From RZYY01 sp036794825 (GTDB lineage: Bacteria > Bacteroidota > Bacteroidia > Bacteroidales > 4484-276): a DNA stretch of 64,000 bases. This document shows positions 34,113 to 43,156 of this stretch, piece by piece (positions within the stretch are counted from its first letter, which is position 1; every line of letters starts with the position of its first letter). The notes beneath the pieces are model-generated. The model saw only the letters and a program-made list of their open reading frames with translations, had not been told where the DNA came from and did no database searches. The position numbers were made by a program, and so were the translations under genes. The stretch lies in NCBI GenBank assembly GCA_036794825.1, contig DAIRGA010000013.1, positions 69,375-133,374 on the forward strand, written 5' to 3'.

Positions 34113-35096
34113 ATGAAAAAGAGTAATTTAACAAGAATAATCCTGGCGATGTTAATCATCATATCAGGAATATCACATACCGGTTGCGGGTCAAGCGGAA
34201 ACAAAACTGAAGCCGGCGAAGGTGATTTGAAAGGCACAATATCCATATCAGGCGCGTTTGCGCTGTATCCGCTAACGGTGAAATGGGCCGAGGAGTTTAT
34301 GAAGCTGAATCCCGGTGTGAGAATTGACATCAGCGCAGGCGGAGCCGGCAAAGGAATGGCCGACGTTCTGTCTGGGATGGTTGATCTGGCGATGTTTTCA
34401 CGCGAGATTACCCAGCCCGAGATTGATAAAGGTGCATGGTGGATCGCGGTGAGTAAGGATGCGGTACTCGGCACTATCAATTCCGGCAATCCTTACAAAG
34501 CGGAGATCCTGCGGCAGGGGATTTCAAAAGAATCGCTGATGAAAATCTATCTGGATCAATCCATAAAAACCTGGAATCAAATACCGGGAATTACCAGTGA
34601 TGAGAATCGAATCAACGTTTATACCCGTTCGGATGCATGTGGCGCAGCTGAGATGTGGGGACTGTTCCTGGGAAAAAACCAGGAGAGTCTCCAGGGAATT
34701 GGCGTTTTTGGCGATCCGGGCATTGCCGATGCAGTGAAAAACGACAAGCTCGGAATGGGCTACAACAACGTCATTTATGCTTACGACATCAACACCCGCA
34801 AAAAATACGACGGGATCGAAATCATTCCTATTGATCTGAATAACAACGGAATAATTGAACCGGAAGAGAATTTCTATGGCAGCCTTGACGACATTTGCGC
34901 AGCCATCGCCGACTACCGCTATCCCTCGCCCCCTGCCCGCGACTTATACCTGGTGTCGAAAGGAAAACCGGAACAATCGGTAACCATCGAATTTTTGAAA
35001 TGGATCCTCACCGAAGGCCAGCAATATGTAAGCCAGGCCGGGTATGTGCATCTGTCGGATACAAAAATCGAAAATGAGTTGCAGAGATTAAAATGA
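34113..35096 (+). CDS. pstS: Phosphate ABC transporter substrate-binding lipoprotein PstS
   Basis: Binds inorganic phosphate outside the inner membrane and delivers it to PstCAB. It is a lipoprotein of 327 residues (lipobox HTGC, Cys25). The PBP-like domain shows the family pattern ISISGAFALYPLTVKWAEEFMKLNPGV, DISAGGAGKGMADVLSGMVDLAMFSREI and YTRSDACGAAEMWG. The next gene (pstC) overlaps by 4 nt (ATGA), and pstA and pstB follow, making a complete transporter operon. No Pho box can be recognised with confidence. Confidence 0.93.
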   Translation: MKKSNLTRIILAMLIIISGISHTGCGSSGNKTEAGEGDLKGTISISGAFALYPLTVKWAEEFMKLNPGVRIDISAGGAGKGMADVLSGMVDLAMFSREITQPEIDKGAWWIAVSKDAVLGTINSGNPYKAEILRQGISKESLMKIYLDQSIKTWNQIPGITSDENRINVYTRSDACGAAEMWGLFLGKNQESLQGIGVFGDPGIADAVKNDKLGMGYNNVIYAYDINTRKKYDGIEIIPIDLNNNGIIEPEENFYGSLDDICAAIADYRYPSPPARDLYLVSKGKPEQSVTIEFLKWILTEGQQYVSQAGYVHLSDTKIENELQRLK

Positions 35097-35998
35097 GGTT
35101 CAGAAGATTTGACATTGGGCGCCACCTGAGGGATAAACTGCACCTGGCATGGATGTTAGTGGCTTTTGCCGTAGCGATGTCAGTGCCTGTTGCTCTACTT
35201 TTAGGGCTTACCTATAAATCTTCGGCGCTTTTGGCCGACCACTCCATTTTCAACATTATTTTCTCGAAAGAATGGAAACCACTTTCAGGTGAGTTTGGAT
35301 TTTACCCTTTCATTATCAGTTCATTATGGGTTACAATGGTTTCATTGCTCATTGCCGCCCCCATTTGCCTTCTTACAGCCATCCATCTCACTCAATATGC
35401 TAAAAGATGGGTTCTGAAGCTGATGCATCCTATCATTGATATGCTTGCGGGCATACCCTCCGTTATTTTTGGCGTATGGGGGATTTTGGTAGTTGTACCG
35501 GCCATTTCGGATTATATTGGGCCATTTTTAGGAAAATCAGTTTCCGGCTATTCCATCCTGGCAGGTGCAATAGTCCTTTCGATTATGATCATTCCGTTCA
35601 TTCTCAATATTTTAATCGAACTATTCAGAAATATACCTACCGAACTGAAGGAGGCATCACTTTCGCTTGGTGCAACTAAGTGGCAGACAATCAAGCATGT
35701 ACAAATTAAAAAAATCTTACCTGGAATTGTCTCTGCTTTTGGTCTGGGAATGTCGCGCGCTTTCGGGGAGACGATTGCAGTGCTGATGGTGGTAGGCAAT
35801 GTAACCCACATTCCCAAAGGGGTTTTTCAGCCTGGCTATCCGTTGCCTGCTTTGATCGCCAACAATTATGGCGAAATGCTTTCGATACCACTGTATGATG
35901 CTGCTTTGATGCTGGCAGCTTTGATATTGTTTGTTATTGTGCTGTTTTTCAATTTCATATCCCGCATCATTATCATTAAGTCTGACAAACACAACTAG
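35093..35998 (+). CDS. pstC: Phosphate ABC transporter permease PstC
   Basis: Membrane subunit of the high-affinity phosphate importer, 301 residues with six predicted membrane helices. The EAA-type coupling loop is visible as IPTELKEASLSLGATKWQTIKHVQIKKILPGI, and the signature GMSRAFGETIAVLMVVGN is typical of PstC. An N-terminal segment with HSIFNIIFSKEWKP precedes helix 2. The start overlaps pstS by 4 nt, and pstA begins 1 nt after the stop, indicating tight co-translation. Confidence 0.93.
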   Translation: MRFRRFDIGRHLRDKLHLAWMLVAFAVAMSVPVALLLGLTYKSSALLADHSIFNIIFSKEWKPLSGEFGFYPFIISSLWVTMVSLLIAAPICLLTAIHLTQYAKRWVLKLMHPIIDMLAGIPSVIFGVWGILVVVPAISDYIGPFLGKSVSGYSILAGAIVLSIMIIPFILNILIELFRNIPTELKEASLSLGATKWQTIKHVQIKKILPGIVSAFGLGMSRAFGETIAVLMVVGNVTHIPKGVFQPGYPLPALIANNYGEMLSIPLYDAALMLAALILFVIVLFFNFISRIIIIKSDKHN

Positions 35999-35999
35999 C

Positions 36000-36854
36000 A
36001 TGGATTTACGTAAAACAGAGGAATGGTTTTTCAGGGTATTGATGTTTTTATCCACAATGGTGATTGCTGTATCACTTTTCATGATCATTTTCAGCGTCTT
36101 ATACAGCGGATTGCCTCATTTGACGTGGGAAATGATAAGTAGTGTTCCCAAAGGCGGCTTCTATTTTGGTAAAGAAGGTGGCATTCTGAATGCTATCATT
36201 GGGTCACTCTATCTCTCCCTGGGCGCCACTTTACTTGCATTTTTACTTGGATTGCCGCTGGCGTTGTTTCTCAACGTACATTTGATCCGCTACCGCAAGC
36301 TGGTGAATGGAGTCCGTTTTGTGATGGACCTGCTGTGGGGAGTGCCTTCCATTGTATACGGCGCATTTGGTTTTACTATCATGGTATTTTTCGGGATACG
36401 GGCTTCGCTGCTGGCCGGGATCATCACGGTTACACTTTTCATTATCCCGATCATGGTAAGAGGGATGGATGAAGTCTTAAAATCTGTACCCCGCGGACTA
36501 CTCGAATCTTCGCTATCACTGGGTTCCACAAGATCCGAAACTGCTTACCGGGTTTACCTCAAACAGTCCATTCCGGGAGTCATCACTGCAGTACTGTTGT
36601 CGTTCGGACGAGCAATAGGCGATGCAGCTTCGATACTGTTCACCACCGGCTATACCGATTACATCCCTACATCGCTGAGCCAGCCAACAGCCACCCTCCC
36701 TCTGGCCATATTCTTCCAGTTGAGCTCACCCATTCCCGAAGTGCGGGAACGCGCTTATGCAGCCGCAGTAATCCTTATGATAATCATCCTGATTATCAGC
36801 ATATCATCCAGGTTTTTCAGTAAGAAATACCACAAAAACAAAATCAACTTTTAA
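36000..36854 (+). CDS. pstA: Phosphate ABC transporter permease PstA
   Basis: Second membrane subunit of the phosphate importer. The start at 36000 (MDLRKTEEWFFRVLMFL) directly follows the pstC stop; an in-frame ATG at 35931 lies inside pstC and is rejected. The 284-residue product has six helices, with the coupling loop VPRGLLESSLSLGSTRSETAYRVYLKQSIPGVI and the PstA signature SFGRAIGDAASILFTTGY. pstB starts 2 nt after the stop. Family identity is clear. Confidence 0.93.
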   Translation: MDLRKTEEWFFRVLMFLSTMVIAVSLFMIIFSVLYSGLPHLTWEMISSVPKGGFYFGKEGGILNAIIGSLYLSLGATLLAFLLGLPLALFLNVHLIRYRKLVNGVRFVMDLLWGVPSIVYGAFGFTIMVFFGIRASLLAGIITVTLFIIPIMVRGMDEVLKSVPRGLLESSLSLGSTRSETAYRVYLKQSIPGVITAVLLSFGRAIGDAASILFTTGYTDYIPTSLSQPTATLPLAIFFQLSSPIPEVRERAYAAAVILMIIILIISISSRFFSKKYHKNKINF

Positions 36855-36856
36855 CC

Positions 36857-37615
36857 ATGGACAAAGCAAAAATCACCATAAGTAACCTCAATCTATATTA
36901 CGGTAAACAACACATTCTCAAAGAGATAAACACGATTATCCCCGAGCGTCAGATCACGGTGATTATGGGGCCGTCGGGATGTGGAAAAACAACTCTGATG
37001 AAAAGTCTAAACCGGTTAACCGATCTCAACCCGGACACCAAGGTAAGTGGCAGCATTATGATTGACGGCCGGGATATCCTCAGCACCCACGATGATATTA
37101 CCAAAATCAGAAAAATGATGGGGCTGCTGGCGCAGCGCCCCTATCCGCTTCCAATGAGTATTTATAACAACATCGCATATGGACTTAGGATCAGCGGCAG
37201 AAAAAAGAAACGTTTCCTCGACAAGCGCGTAGAACATTATTTACGACAGGTGAATCTTTGGGAAGAGGTGAAAGACAGACTGAGGGACCCTGCCGGCGCG
37301 CTCTCTATCGGTCAGCAGCAGCGGTTGTGCCTGGCGCGCGGCCTTGCGGTTGACCCGGAGATTATACTCGCCGATGAGCCAACCTCCGCCCTCGACCCCA
37401 TCTCCAGCCAGACAATCGAGGAGAAATTCAACGAGCTAAAGAATCATTACACAATTGTGCTGGTTACCCACATCCTGCGGCAGGCCAGGCGCATTGCTGA
37501 TTATGTAATTTTCATGTACCTCGGAGAGATTATCGAACAAGGTCCGGCTAAGGAGTTTTTCGAAAATCCAAAAGAAGAAATTACCAGAAATTATCTCAAA
37601 GGAGCATTTTATTGA
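36857..37615 (+). CDS. pstB: Phosphate ABC transporter ATP-binding protein PstB
   Basis: ATPase that powers phosphate import, 252 residues, the normal length. Walker A is GPSGCGKTT, the Q-loop region is LAQRPYPLPMSIYNNIAYG (typical of PstB), the ABC signature is LSIGQQQRLCLARGLA, and Walker B is IILADEPTSALDP followed by the switch His in VLVTHI. It closes the pstSCAB operon. A phoU gene, which often follows, is absent; the opposite-strand waaA comes next. Confidence 0.94.
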   Translation: MDKAKITISNLNLYYGKQHILKEINTIIPERQITVIMGPSGCGKTTLMKSLNRLTDLNPDTKVSGSIMIDGRDILSTHDDITKIRKMMGLLAQRPYPLPMSIYNNIAYGLRISGRKKKRFLDKRVEHYLRQVNLWEEVKDRLRDPAGALSIGQQQRLCLARGLAVDPEIILADEPTSALDPISSQTIEEKFNELKNHYTIVLVTHILRQARRIADYVIFMYLGEIIEQGPAKEFFENPKEEITRNYLKGAFY

Positions 37616-37678
37616 TGCAAAAGTTGACGGACAAGGTTTTTGTGTAATACGGAAATTACAGGACATTCTGCAAATCAG

Positions 37679-38926
37679 CTATTTTGCAGCCAATGTGTCT
37701 TTTAGATTGTCAATGATGATTTTTGTTGCACCGCGCATCTCTTCCACATACTTTTTTGCTTTAACGGAAGCATTTTCAAGCTTTTGATTATCAGTCAAAA
37801 GAGTTGTGGCAATTTCAAGAAATTCGCTACTTGAGCTGATGCTGAATGCTCCCCCCCTTTCAATCAAATCAACAGCTTCGCGGAATTTTTGGTATCTGGG
37901 GCCAAAAATCACGGGATTCCCAAAAGTGGAGGCTTCGAGAATATTGTGAATACCAACGCCAAAACCTCCACCAATATAGGCCAATGAAGCGTACTGATAG
38001 AGGTGGGATAAAATACCGATGTTGTTGATTACCAACACCTTTGCATCAATAACATTATTCTCATCAGCTTCTGAATACTGAACCGGTTTTCCTGGTATTT
38101 TGCTCATCAAAGACTGAATACGCTCTGGGTCAACCTCGTGAGGAGCGATAACAAATTTCAAATTCATCTGGTCAGCGTGGATGATCTCAAGGATTATTTC
38201 CTCGTCGGCAGGCCAGGTGCTTCCGGCCAGCAACAACCGTGAATCACCTTTAAAAATCCGGATCAACGGAAAATCCTTCTTTTGCCGTGCGATACTGAAA
38301 ACGCGGTCGAAGCGGGTATCGCCACTTACAGTAACCTGCTGTATACCTGCAGTTTTCAAAATATCTGCAGATTCCTGATTTTGAACAAAAAACCTATTTA
38401 CCTTACTAAGTTGCTTCAGTTGCCAACGCCCCAACTTCGAGAAAAATCGTTGCTCAGGTCGGAAAATTGCAGAGATAAAAACCTGGGGAATCTGCTTTTG
38501 GTGCAACTCATGCATATAATTGAACCAATACTCATACTTCACAAAAACAGCGAGTTCGGGTTTTACAATCCGTATAAACTGCTGCGAATTGTACCGGGTG
38601 TCAACCGGAAGATAAAAGATGTAATCGGCACCTGGGAAATTTTTTCTGATTTCGTATCCCGACGGGGAAAAGAAGGTCAACAAAATTCTCTTTTGAGGAA
38701 AGGTTTCTTTACAAGCCTCGATCACCGGCCTGCCCTGCTCAAACTCGCCCAACGAAGCGCAATGAAACCAAACGATCGGCCTGTCGTGGGAAATTTCATT
38801 TTCCAACCTCCTGAAAATATCTTTCCGCCCTCTGACCCAAAGTCTCGCCTTGTTGTTGAACAACCCGATAATCCTTATCGCCAGATGATAAAGATGAATG
38901 AAAAGGTTGTAGAGAAAAAAGTTCAT
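37679..38926 (-). CDS. waaA: 3-deoxy-D-manno-octulosonic acid (Kdo) transferase
   Basis: Transfers Kdo from CMP-Kdo to lipid A precursor at the inner face of the cytoplasmic membrane, an essential step of LPS core synthesis. The 415-residue GT30 enzyme has an N-terminal membrane-association helix (NLFIHLYHLAIRIIGLF), the conserved VWFHCASLGEFEQGRPVIE with the catalytic Glu region, LTFFSPSGYE, FVKYEYWFNYM and ISAIFRPEQ. The C-terminal half has GIGGGFGV-type sequence (AYIGGGFGVGIHNILEAS) for nucleotide-sugar binding. It marks the host as Gram-negative. It is a single minus-strand gene. Confidence 0.95.
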   Translation of the reverse strand: MNFFLYNLFIHLYHLAIRIIGLFNNKARLWVRGRKDIFRRLENEISHDRPIVWFHCASLGEFEQGRPVIEACKETFPQKRILLTFFSPSGYEIRKNFPGADYIFYLPVDTRYNSQQFIRIVKPELAVFVKYEYWFNYMHELHQKQIPQVFISAIFRPEQRFFSKLGRWQLKQLSKVNRFFVQNQESADILKTAGIQQVTVSGDTRFDRVFSIARQKKDFPLIRIFKGDSRLLLAGSTWPADEEIILEIIHADQMNLKFVIAPHEVDPERIQSLMSKIPGKPVQYSEADENNVIDAKVLVINNIGILSHLYQYASLAYIGGGFGVGIHNILEASTFGNPVIFGPRYQKFREAVDLIERGGAFSISSSSEFLEIATTLLTDNQKLENASVKAKKYVEEMRGATKIIIDNLKDTLAAK

Positions 38927-39026
38927 TTCAGGTTAGTTGAGGATAAAATGCGGTTTCAAAATTTGTAAGACGATCAAAGTGAAAGGTGCTGACTAAATCG
39001 TTATAGCCCTAATATTCAATTCGTTA

Positions 39027-39788
39027 TTAATAGTAATAATAATCTTTTGCCATTCGCTTTCTGAAAGGAATAATCCAACCGGCTTTGATGCCGTAAAGCA
39101 TATCGAAACGAATCTCGTCGTCGCGGCGCATGGTATCGAAATTCATAGAGCGCCGGTTTTGCGTCCACCCTTCAACGATTTCGAAACCGGCAAAAAAGCT
39201 ATGCAGACGGTTTTTTCCCATGTGCATGTACCCAATAAACTGAGCTGCGCTGAATCCGCTGCTCAAACGATCGTAGCCTTTCCGATAATCGCCCCGTAGC
39301 GCTGCAGCCATGTCCTGCTCCACTTTGATGTGTATCCGGTGCTGAACAAAACCACCGCCCGCCATCAGCATCAGGCCGGAATTGGGGTTACCGGACGAAA
39401 GTGGGATAATTTTACCAACGCGGAAAGTAGTGTAAAACCCTCGTTCAAAGAAACTTACATTTGCAACCTGACCGTTGTCGCTAATTACAAATCCATCTAC
39501 GTTGATTAAATTCTGGATCAGGCTGTCCTGATTAATCTCATTACCAAAAATGAAATTCAGGTCGGTCATATAGAGCCAGTTGCCTTTGGTCTTGTGCTGG
39601 TAACCCAAACCAATAGTTGAATTGAAGCCAAAACGGTCAGCAAGGTCGCCGGCTGGCAACTGGAATCCTACAGCAGGAAAGACCATGGAAACATTCTCGG
39701 CCTTTCGTGGTTTTTCTTCCGTCTGAGCGAAAACAGAGGGTACGACAAATAAAATTGCAGCGAGAATTGTATTGATTAAATATTTCAT
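39027..39788 (-). CDS. Outer-membrane beta-barrel-like exported protein
   Basis: Exported protein of 253 residues with a signal peptide (MKYLINTILAAILFVVPSVFAQ). The rest alternates polar and hydrophobic residues with many aromatics (YQHKTKGNWLYMTDLNFIFG, FERGFYTTFRVGKIIPLS, LMLMAGGGFVQHRIHI), which suggests an eight- to twelve-stranded outer-membrane barrel. It ends in an unusual run of aromatic residues (KDYYYY). I do not recognise a family name. Its neighbours, waaA and a deoxynucleoside kinase, are unrelated in function. Confidence 0.6.
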   Translation of the reverse strand: MKYLINTILAAILFVVPSVFAQTEEKPRKAENVSMVFPAVGFQLPAGDLADRFGFNSTIGLGYQHKTKGNWLYMTDLNFIFGNEINQDSLIQNLINVDGFVISDNGQVANVSFFERGFYTTFRVGKIIPLSSGNPNSGLMLMAGGGFVQHRIHIKVEQDMAAALRGDYRKGYDRLSSGFSAAQFIGYMHMGKNRLHSFFAGFEIVEGWTQNRRSMNFDTMRRDDEIRFDMLYGIKAGWIIPFRKRMAKDYYYY

Positions 39789-39848
39789 TAGCGAAAAGTG
39801 ATTTGCAAAGATAGCGGGTTTGCTTATTCTGAGGTTTAGCTTATCAGG

Positions 39849-40499
39849 CTAAAAATTCTGATCGGATCGTGGATCAACCAAATGCACCCCAATGCTGTAA
39901 TTTCGCTGTAAAACATTGATCATCAATCGGTAATCCTCCTCATTCTGCACAAAATCCAATTTGTTGGTGTCCACAATTACAATTCGCATATTCGATTGTT
40001 GCCGGATAAAATCGAGGTAGCTTGCCTGAATTTTTTCGAGATAATCAGCTTTGATTTCCAGTTCATAGTCGCGGCCGCGATTTTTAATATTGCGGAGCAG
40101 GTTGTTGATATCGAGATAAAGATAAACCAGCAAATCCGGTTTTGGTAATGTTTCGCTGATGATTTCAAAAAGCTTTTTGTACAATCCGAAAGTGTCGTCA
40201 GGGAGGTTTTTCCGGGCAAAAATGAAAGACTTGTGTATAAAATAATCCGAAATGGTGAAATGGGTGAATAAATCGCGGTGAGTCAGCTCCTTTTTGAGTT
40301 GTTCAAAACGTTCGGCAAGAAACGAAAGCTCCAGCGGAAATGCATATTTATCAGGTTCCTTGTAGAATTTTGGCAAAAAGGAGTTCTCTTCAAACTGTTC
40401 GAGGATCAGTTTTGCATTGAAATCCCGAGCAATCCTGGTGGCCAGAGATGTTTTTCCTGCGCCGATATTTCCTTCGATCGAAATGAAATTATACTCCAT
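39849..40499 (-). CDS. Deoxynucleoside kinase
   Basis: Phosphorylates deoxynucleosides to monophosphates in nucleotide salvage. The P-loop is FISIEGNIGAGKTSLA, followed by the family patterns ILEQFEENSFLPKFY, LELSFLAERFEQLK, DYFIHKSFIFARKNL, PDLLVYLYLDINNLLRNIKNRGRDYE (the mobile R-rich lid) and the C-terminal strand with DTNKLDF. I choose the ATG at 40499 (MEYNFISIEG), directly before the P-loop strand. Alternative in-frame starts are at 40514 and 40529, and the frame is open to 40634 inside folK. It lies downstream of folK on the same strand and is probably co-transcribed. Confidence 0.88.
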   Translation of the reverse strand: MEYNFISIEGNIGAGKTSLATRIARDFNAKLILEQFEENSFLPKFYKEPDKYAFPLELSFLAERFEQLKKELTHRDLFTHFTISDYFIHKSFIFARKNLPDDTFGLYKKLFEIISETLPKPDLLVYLYLDINNLLRNIKNRGRDYELEIKADYLEKIQASYLDFIRQQSNMRIVIVDTNKLDFVQNEEDYRLMINVLQRNYSIGVHLVDPRSDQNF

Positions 40500-40536
40500 T
40501 AACTTTTCCGGCATTACTTGTGGCTGCATCTTAATA

Positions 40537-41028
40537 TCAAGTGGGTTGAATAGTACATTTGAGATTATCTTCGCATTCGGCCAGCAACTGCGCCATTGAT
40601 TTATTAAAAACCGGATGCAAAAAGTCCGGGGCAAGTTCGCACATAGGCATCAGTGCAAATCGCCGCAGGTGCACCCGGGGATGAGGCAAAACAAGGGTTT
40701 CGCCCGAGATTACCAGATCACTATAAAACAAAATATCCGCATCCAGGGTTCTCGCCTGATAACCTGCGCCGGGTTCCCGCACTCGACCAAATCTCAGTTC
40801 CATTTCAAGTAAACGGGCCAGGAGTTCTTCAGGGTTAACACTGGCATTGATTTCAAGAGCCTGGTTCAGAAAATCCTGCTTCGACGAAAAGCCCCATGGC
40901 GCTGTCTGATACATTGATGATACCCCGGTCACAGGCGCAACATGGCCGTTGATAAAGGCAATGGCTTTCAGCAGGTTATTCTTCTTGTCGCCAAGATTGC
41001 TTCCCAGTAGCAGGTAGGCTGTTTGCAT
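40537..41028 (-). CDS. folK: 2-amino-4-hydroxy-6-hydroxymethyldihydropteridine diphosphokinase
   Basis: Transfers pyrophosphate from ATP to 6-hydroxymethyl-dihydropterin in folate synthesis. The 163-residue protein carries the HPPK patterns AYLLLGSNLGDKKNNL, SSMYQTAPWGFSSKQDFLNQALEI, ELRFGRVREPGAGYQARTLDADILFYSD (containing the conserved RxxxxGxR-like and DxD metal-binding residues) and LPHPRVHLRRFALMPMCEL. It is the first gene of a two-gene minus-strand unit with the deoxynucleoside kinase, divergent from sppA. Confidence 0.95.
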   Translation of the reverse strand: MQTAYLLLGSNLGDKKNNLLKAIAFINGHVAPVTGVSSMYQTAPWGFSSKQDFLNQALEINASVNPEELLARLLEMELRFGRVREPGAGYQARTLDADILFYSDLVISGETLVLPHPRVHLRRFALMPMCELAPDFLHPVFNKSMAQLLAECEDNLKCTIQPT

Positions 41029-41123
41029 TTGTAAGGCTCAATGATTCAAAACGTGCCAAAAGTAAGACAACTTTATCAAAAATAAATTCCACCTTTGCAA
41101 CAATTAATTACTCACCTAATAAT

Positions 41124-42908
41124 ATGATAGTTATGAAGCAATTTTTTAAGTTCATGTTCGCCTCAATGTTAGGCTTTTTCATTATGTCTGTGATTATGTT
41201 CTTCGTTTTTGTGGGTATGATCGCATCGCTTGCCACAATGATGGAGAAAGAGACTACCAAAGTTGAACCCAACTCCGTAATACTGATTAAGTTCGATTCA
41301 GAGATTCGCGACCGTTCGGCGAAAGATCCTTTTTCCGATATTGATTTCAACACCATGCAGCCAAAATCATCGCTCGGTCTGAATGACATTTTAAAAAATC
41401 TGGAAAAGGCCGCAAAAGACCCCAACGTCAAGGGAATCTATCTTGATTTAAGTTCCGTTGAGTCGGGTTTGGCCAATCTGGTTGAAATCAGAAAAGCTTT
41501 GCTGAAATTCCAGGAGTCGGAAAAGTTTATTATTGCTTACAGCGAGAGCTACTCTCAGGGCGCTTATTATCTAGCTTCAGTGGCTGATAAGGTGTATTTG
41601 AACCCTGAAGGAATGCTCGATTTCAGGGGACTTTCGGCAGAGTTGATCTTTTTTAAAGGCACCCTTGAAAAACTGGATGCCGACATGCAAATTATCAGGC
41701 ATGGAAAATACAAAAGTGCTGTGGAGCCTTTCATGCTCGATAAAATGAGTCCTGAAAACCGGGAACAGATGATGGCGCTTGTCAATGGCGCATGGAGTAC
41801 TATTATGGAGGGTATTTCGGAATCGCGAGATATCCGAAAGGATGAGTTGAACAGGATCGCAGACAACCTGCTGATCAGAACGCCGGAAGATGCCGTGAAA
41901 CTCAATTTTGTGGACGAGTTGAAATACTACGATGAGATTCTTGCGGAATTGAAAACCCTCTGTGGAATTGAGCAGGATGATGATCTCAACAGCCTCACGC
42001 TGGCAAAATATTTCAACGCCCCCGATCCGGTGAAAGAAAAAAAGGATCTTAAAAACCGGATTGCTGTGGTTTATGCTATTGGAGAGATAACATCAGGCGA
42101 GGGTAGCGATGATGTTATCGGCTCTGACCGGATTGCCAAAGCCATCCGTACTGCACGTGAAGACGACAAAGTGAAAGCCATCGTGATGCGTGTAAACTCA
42201 CCCGGTGGAAGTGCGTTGGCCTCGGATGTCATTTTGCGCGAGGTTAAACTGGCTGCAGACAAGAAACCATTCGTAGTTTCGATGGGTAATGTAGCTGCAT
42301 CAGGTGGTTACTACATTTCAGCCGCAGCGCATACCATTTACGCCGAATCTTCAACAATAACCGGCTCAATCGGTGTTTTGGGCATGATGCCTAACTTCGA
42401 AAATACCATGAAAAACAAATTGGGGATAACTTTCGACTATGCCATGACCAACGAAAATGCCAACTTCATGTCTGCATTCCGGCCACTGACTCCAGTGCAA
42501 CGCGATATCATTCAGGGATATATCGAGGATGTTTACAGCACTTTTGTTAACCATGTGGTGGAAGGCCGCGGGATGAGCTACGAAGAGGTGGATGCCATTG
42601 GCCAGGGACGTGTGTGGATCGGAAGCGATGCCCGAAATATTGGGCTTGTAGATGAAATCGGCGGGTTTGAGGATGCCTTGAAAGCTGCTGCATCGCTCGC
42701 CAATCTCGAAACTTACTCCATAAAAGAACTTCCTGAGCAGAAAGACTTTTTCCAGGAACTGATTGATGGCTTAACAGGGAATGCCTCTATCGAAGCAAAA
42801 CTACAGCGCGAGCTTGGGTCTGATTACAGACTTTATCAGCAATTGCGCTACTGGCAGAATGCCAAAGGAATTCAGGCCAGGATGCCATTTGATGTTTATC
42901 TGAATTAG
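41124..42908 (+). CDS. sppA: Signal peptide peptidase SppA, 67K type
   Basis: Inner-membrane serine protease that degrades cleaved signal peptides, facing the periplasm. At 594 residues it is the tandem-domain (67K) form. It has a membrane anchor (residues ~8-35) followed by an N-terminal S49 domain with the general-base Lys197 in GKYKSAVEPF, then a C-terminal S49 domain with catalytic Ser393 in NVAASGGYYIS. These correspond to the Lys209/Ser409 dyad of the E. coli enzyme. The start could also be the ATG at 41133 (MKQFFKF). A palindromic repeat and a strong terminator follow. Confidence 0.94.
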   Translation: MIVMKQFFKFMFASMLGFFIMSVIMFFVFVGMIASLATMMEKETTKVEPNSVILIKFDSEIRDRSAKDPFSDIDFNTMQPKSSLGLNDILKNLEKAAKDPNVKGIYLDLSSVESGLANLVEIRKALLKFQESEKFIIAYSESYSQGAYYLASVADKVYLNPEGMLDFRGLSAELIFFKGTLEKLDADMQIIRHGKYKSAVEPFMLDKMSPENREQMMALVNGAWSTIMEGISESRDIRKDELNRIADNLLIRTPEDAVKLNFVDELKYYDEILAELKTLCGIEQDDDLNSLTLAKYFNAPDPVKEKKDLKNRIAVVYAIGEITSGEGSDDVIGSDRIAKAIRTAREDDKVKAIVMRVNSPGGSALASDVILREVKLAADKKPFVVSMGNVAASGGYYISAAAHTIYAESSTITGSIGVLGMMPNFENTMKNKLGITFDYAMTNENANFMSAFRPLTPVQRDIIQGYIEDVYSTFVNHVVEGRGMSYEEVDAIGQGRVWIGSDARNIGLVDEIGGFEDALKAAASLANLETYSIKELPEQKDFFQELIDGLTGNASIEAKLQRELGSDYRLYQQLRYWQNAKGIQARMPFDVYLN

Positions 42909-42911
42909 TAA

Positions 42912-43067
42912 TTGCCAGAAAACTCCCCAAAATAGATTTTCAACGATTTATTTACCCCACCCTCCCGAATTCTCGGGATAAACTCCGGGAGTAAATCGTT
43001 GAAAATCATTGCTCCCAGTTGGGTTGGGGTCAACAATGATTTTCAACAATAGTAGTTTTCTGGCAAT
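42912..43067. repeat. 156-nt composite palindromic intergenic repeat
   Basis: Perfect 14-nt terminal inverted repeats ATTGCCAGAAAACT (42912-42925) and AGTTTTCTGGCAAT (43054-43067) enclose a second pair, ATTTTCAACGATTTA (42937-42951) / TAAATCGTTGAAAAT (42993-43007). Between these lies a GC-rich core (CCCTCCCGAATTCTCGGGATAA...CCGGGAG), and the right half carries GGTTGGGGTCAACAATG. Related copies occur at 20551-20612 and 61001-61125. Confidence 0.85.
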
Positions 43068-43094
43068 GATGAATTAAACCAAACAAAGACACAA

Positions 43095-43130
43095 AAAACC
43101 CCGCCGGACGTAAAGATCCGGCGGGGTTTT
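43095..43130. terminator. Strong bidirectional terminator
   Basis: Perfect 14-bp stem AAAACCCCGCCGGA (43095-43108) / TCCGGCGGGGTTTT (43117-43130) with an 8-nt loop. A-runs on one side and T-runs on the other suit both sppA (+) and the convergent subtilisin gene (-). Confidence 0.92.
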
Positions 43131-43156
43131 CTATTTGTAAAGTGCTCCCGGTAAAA

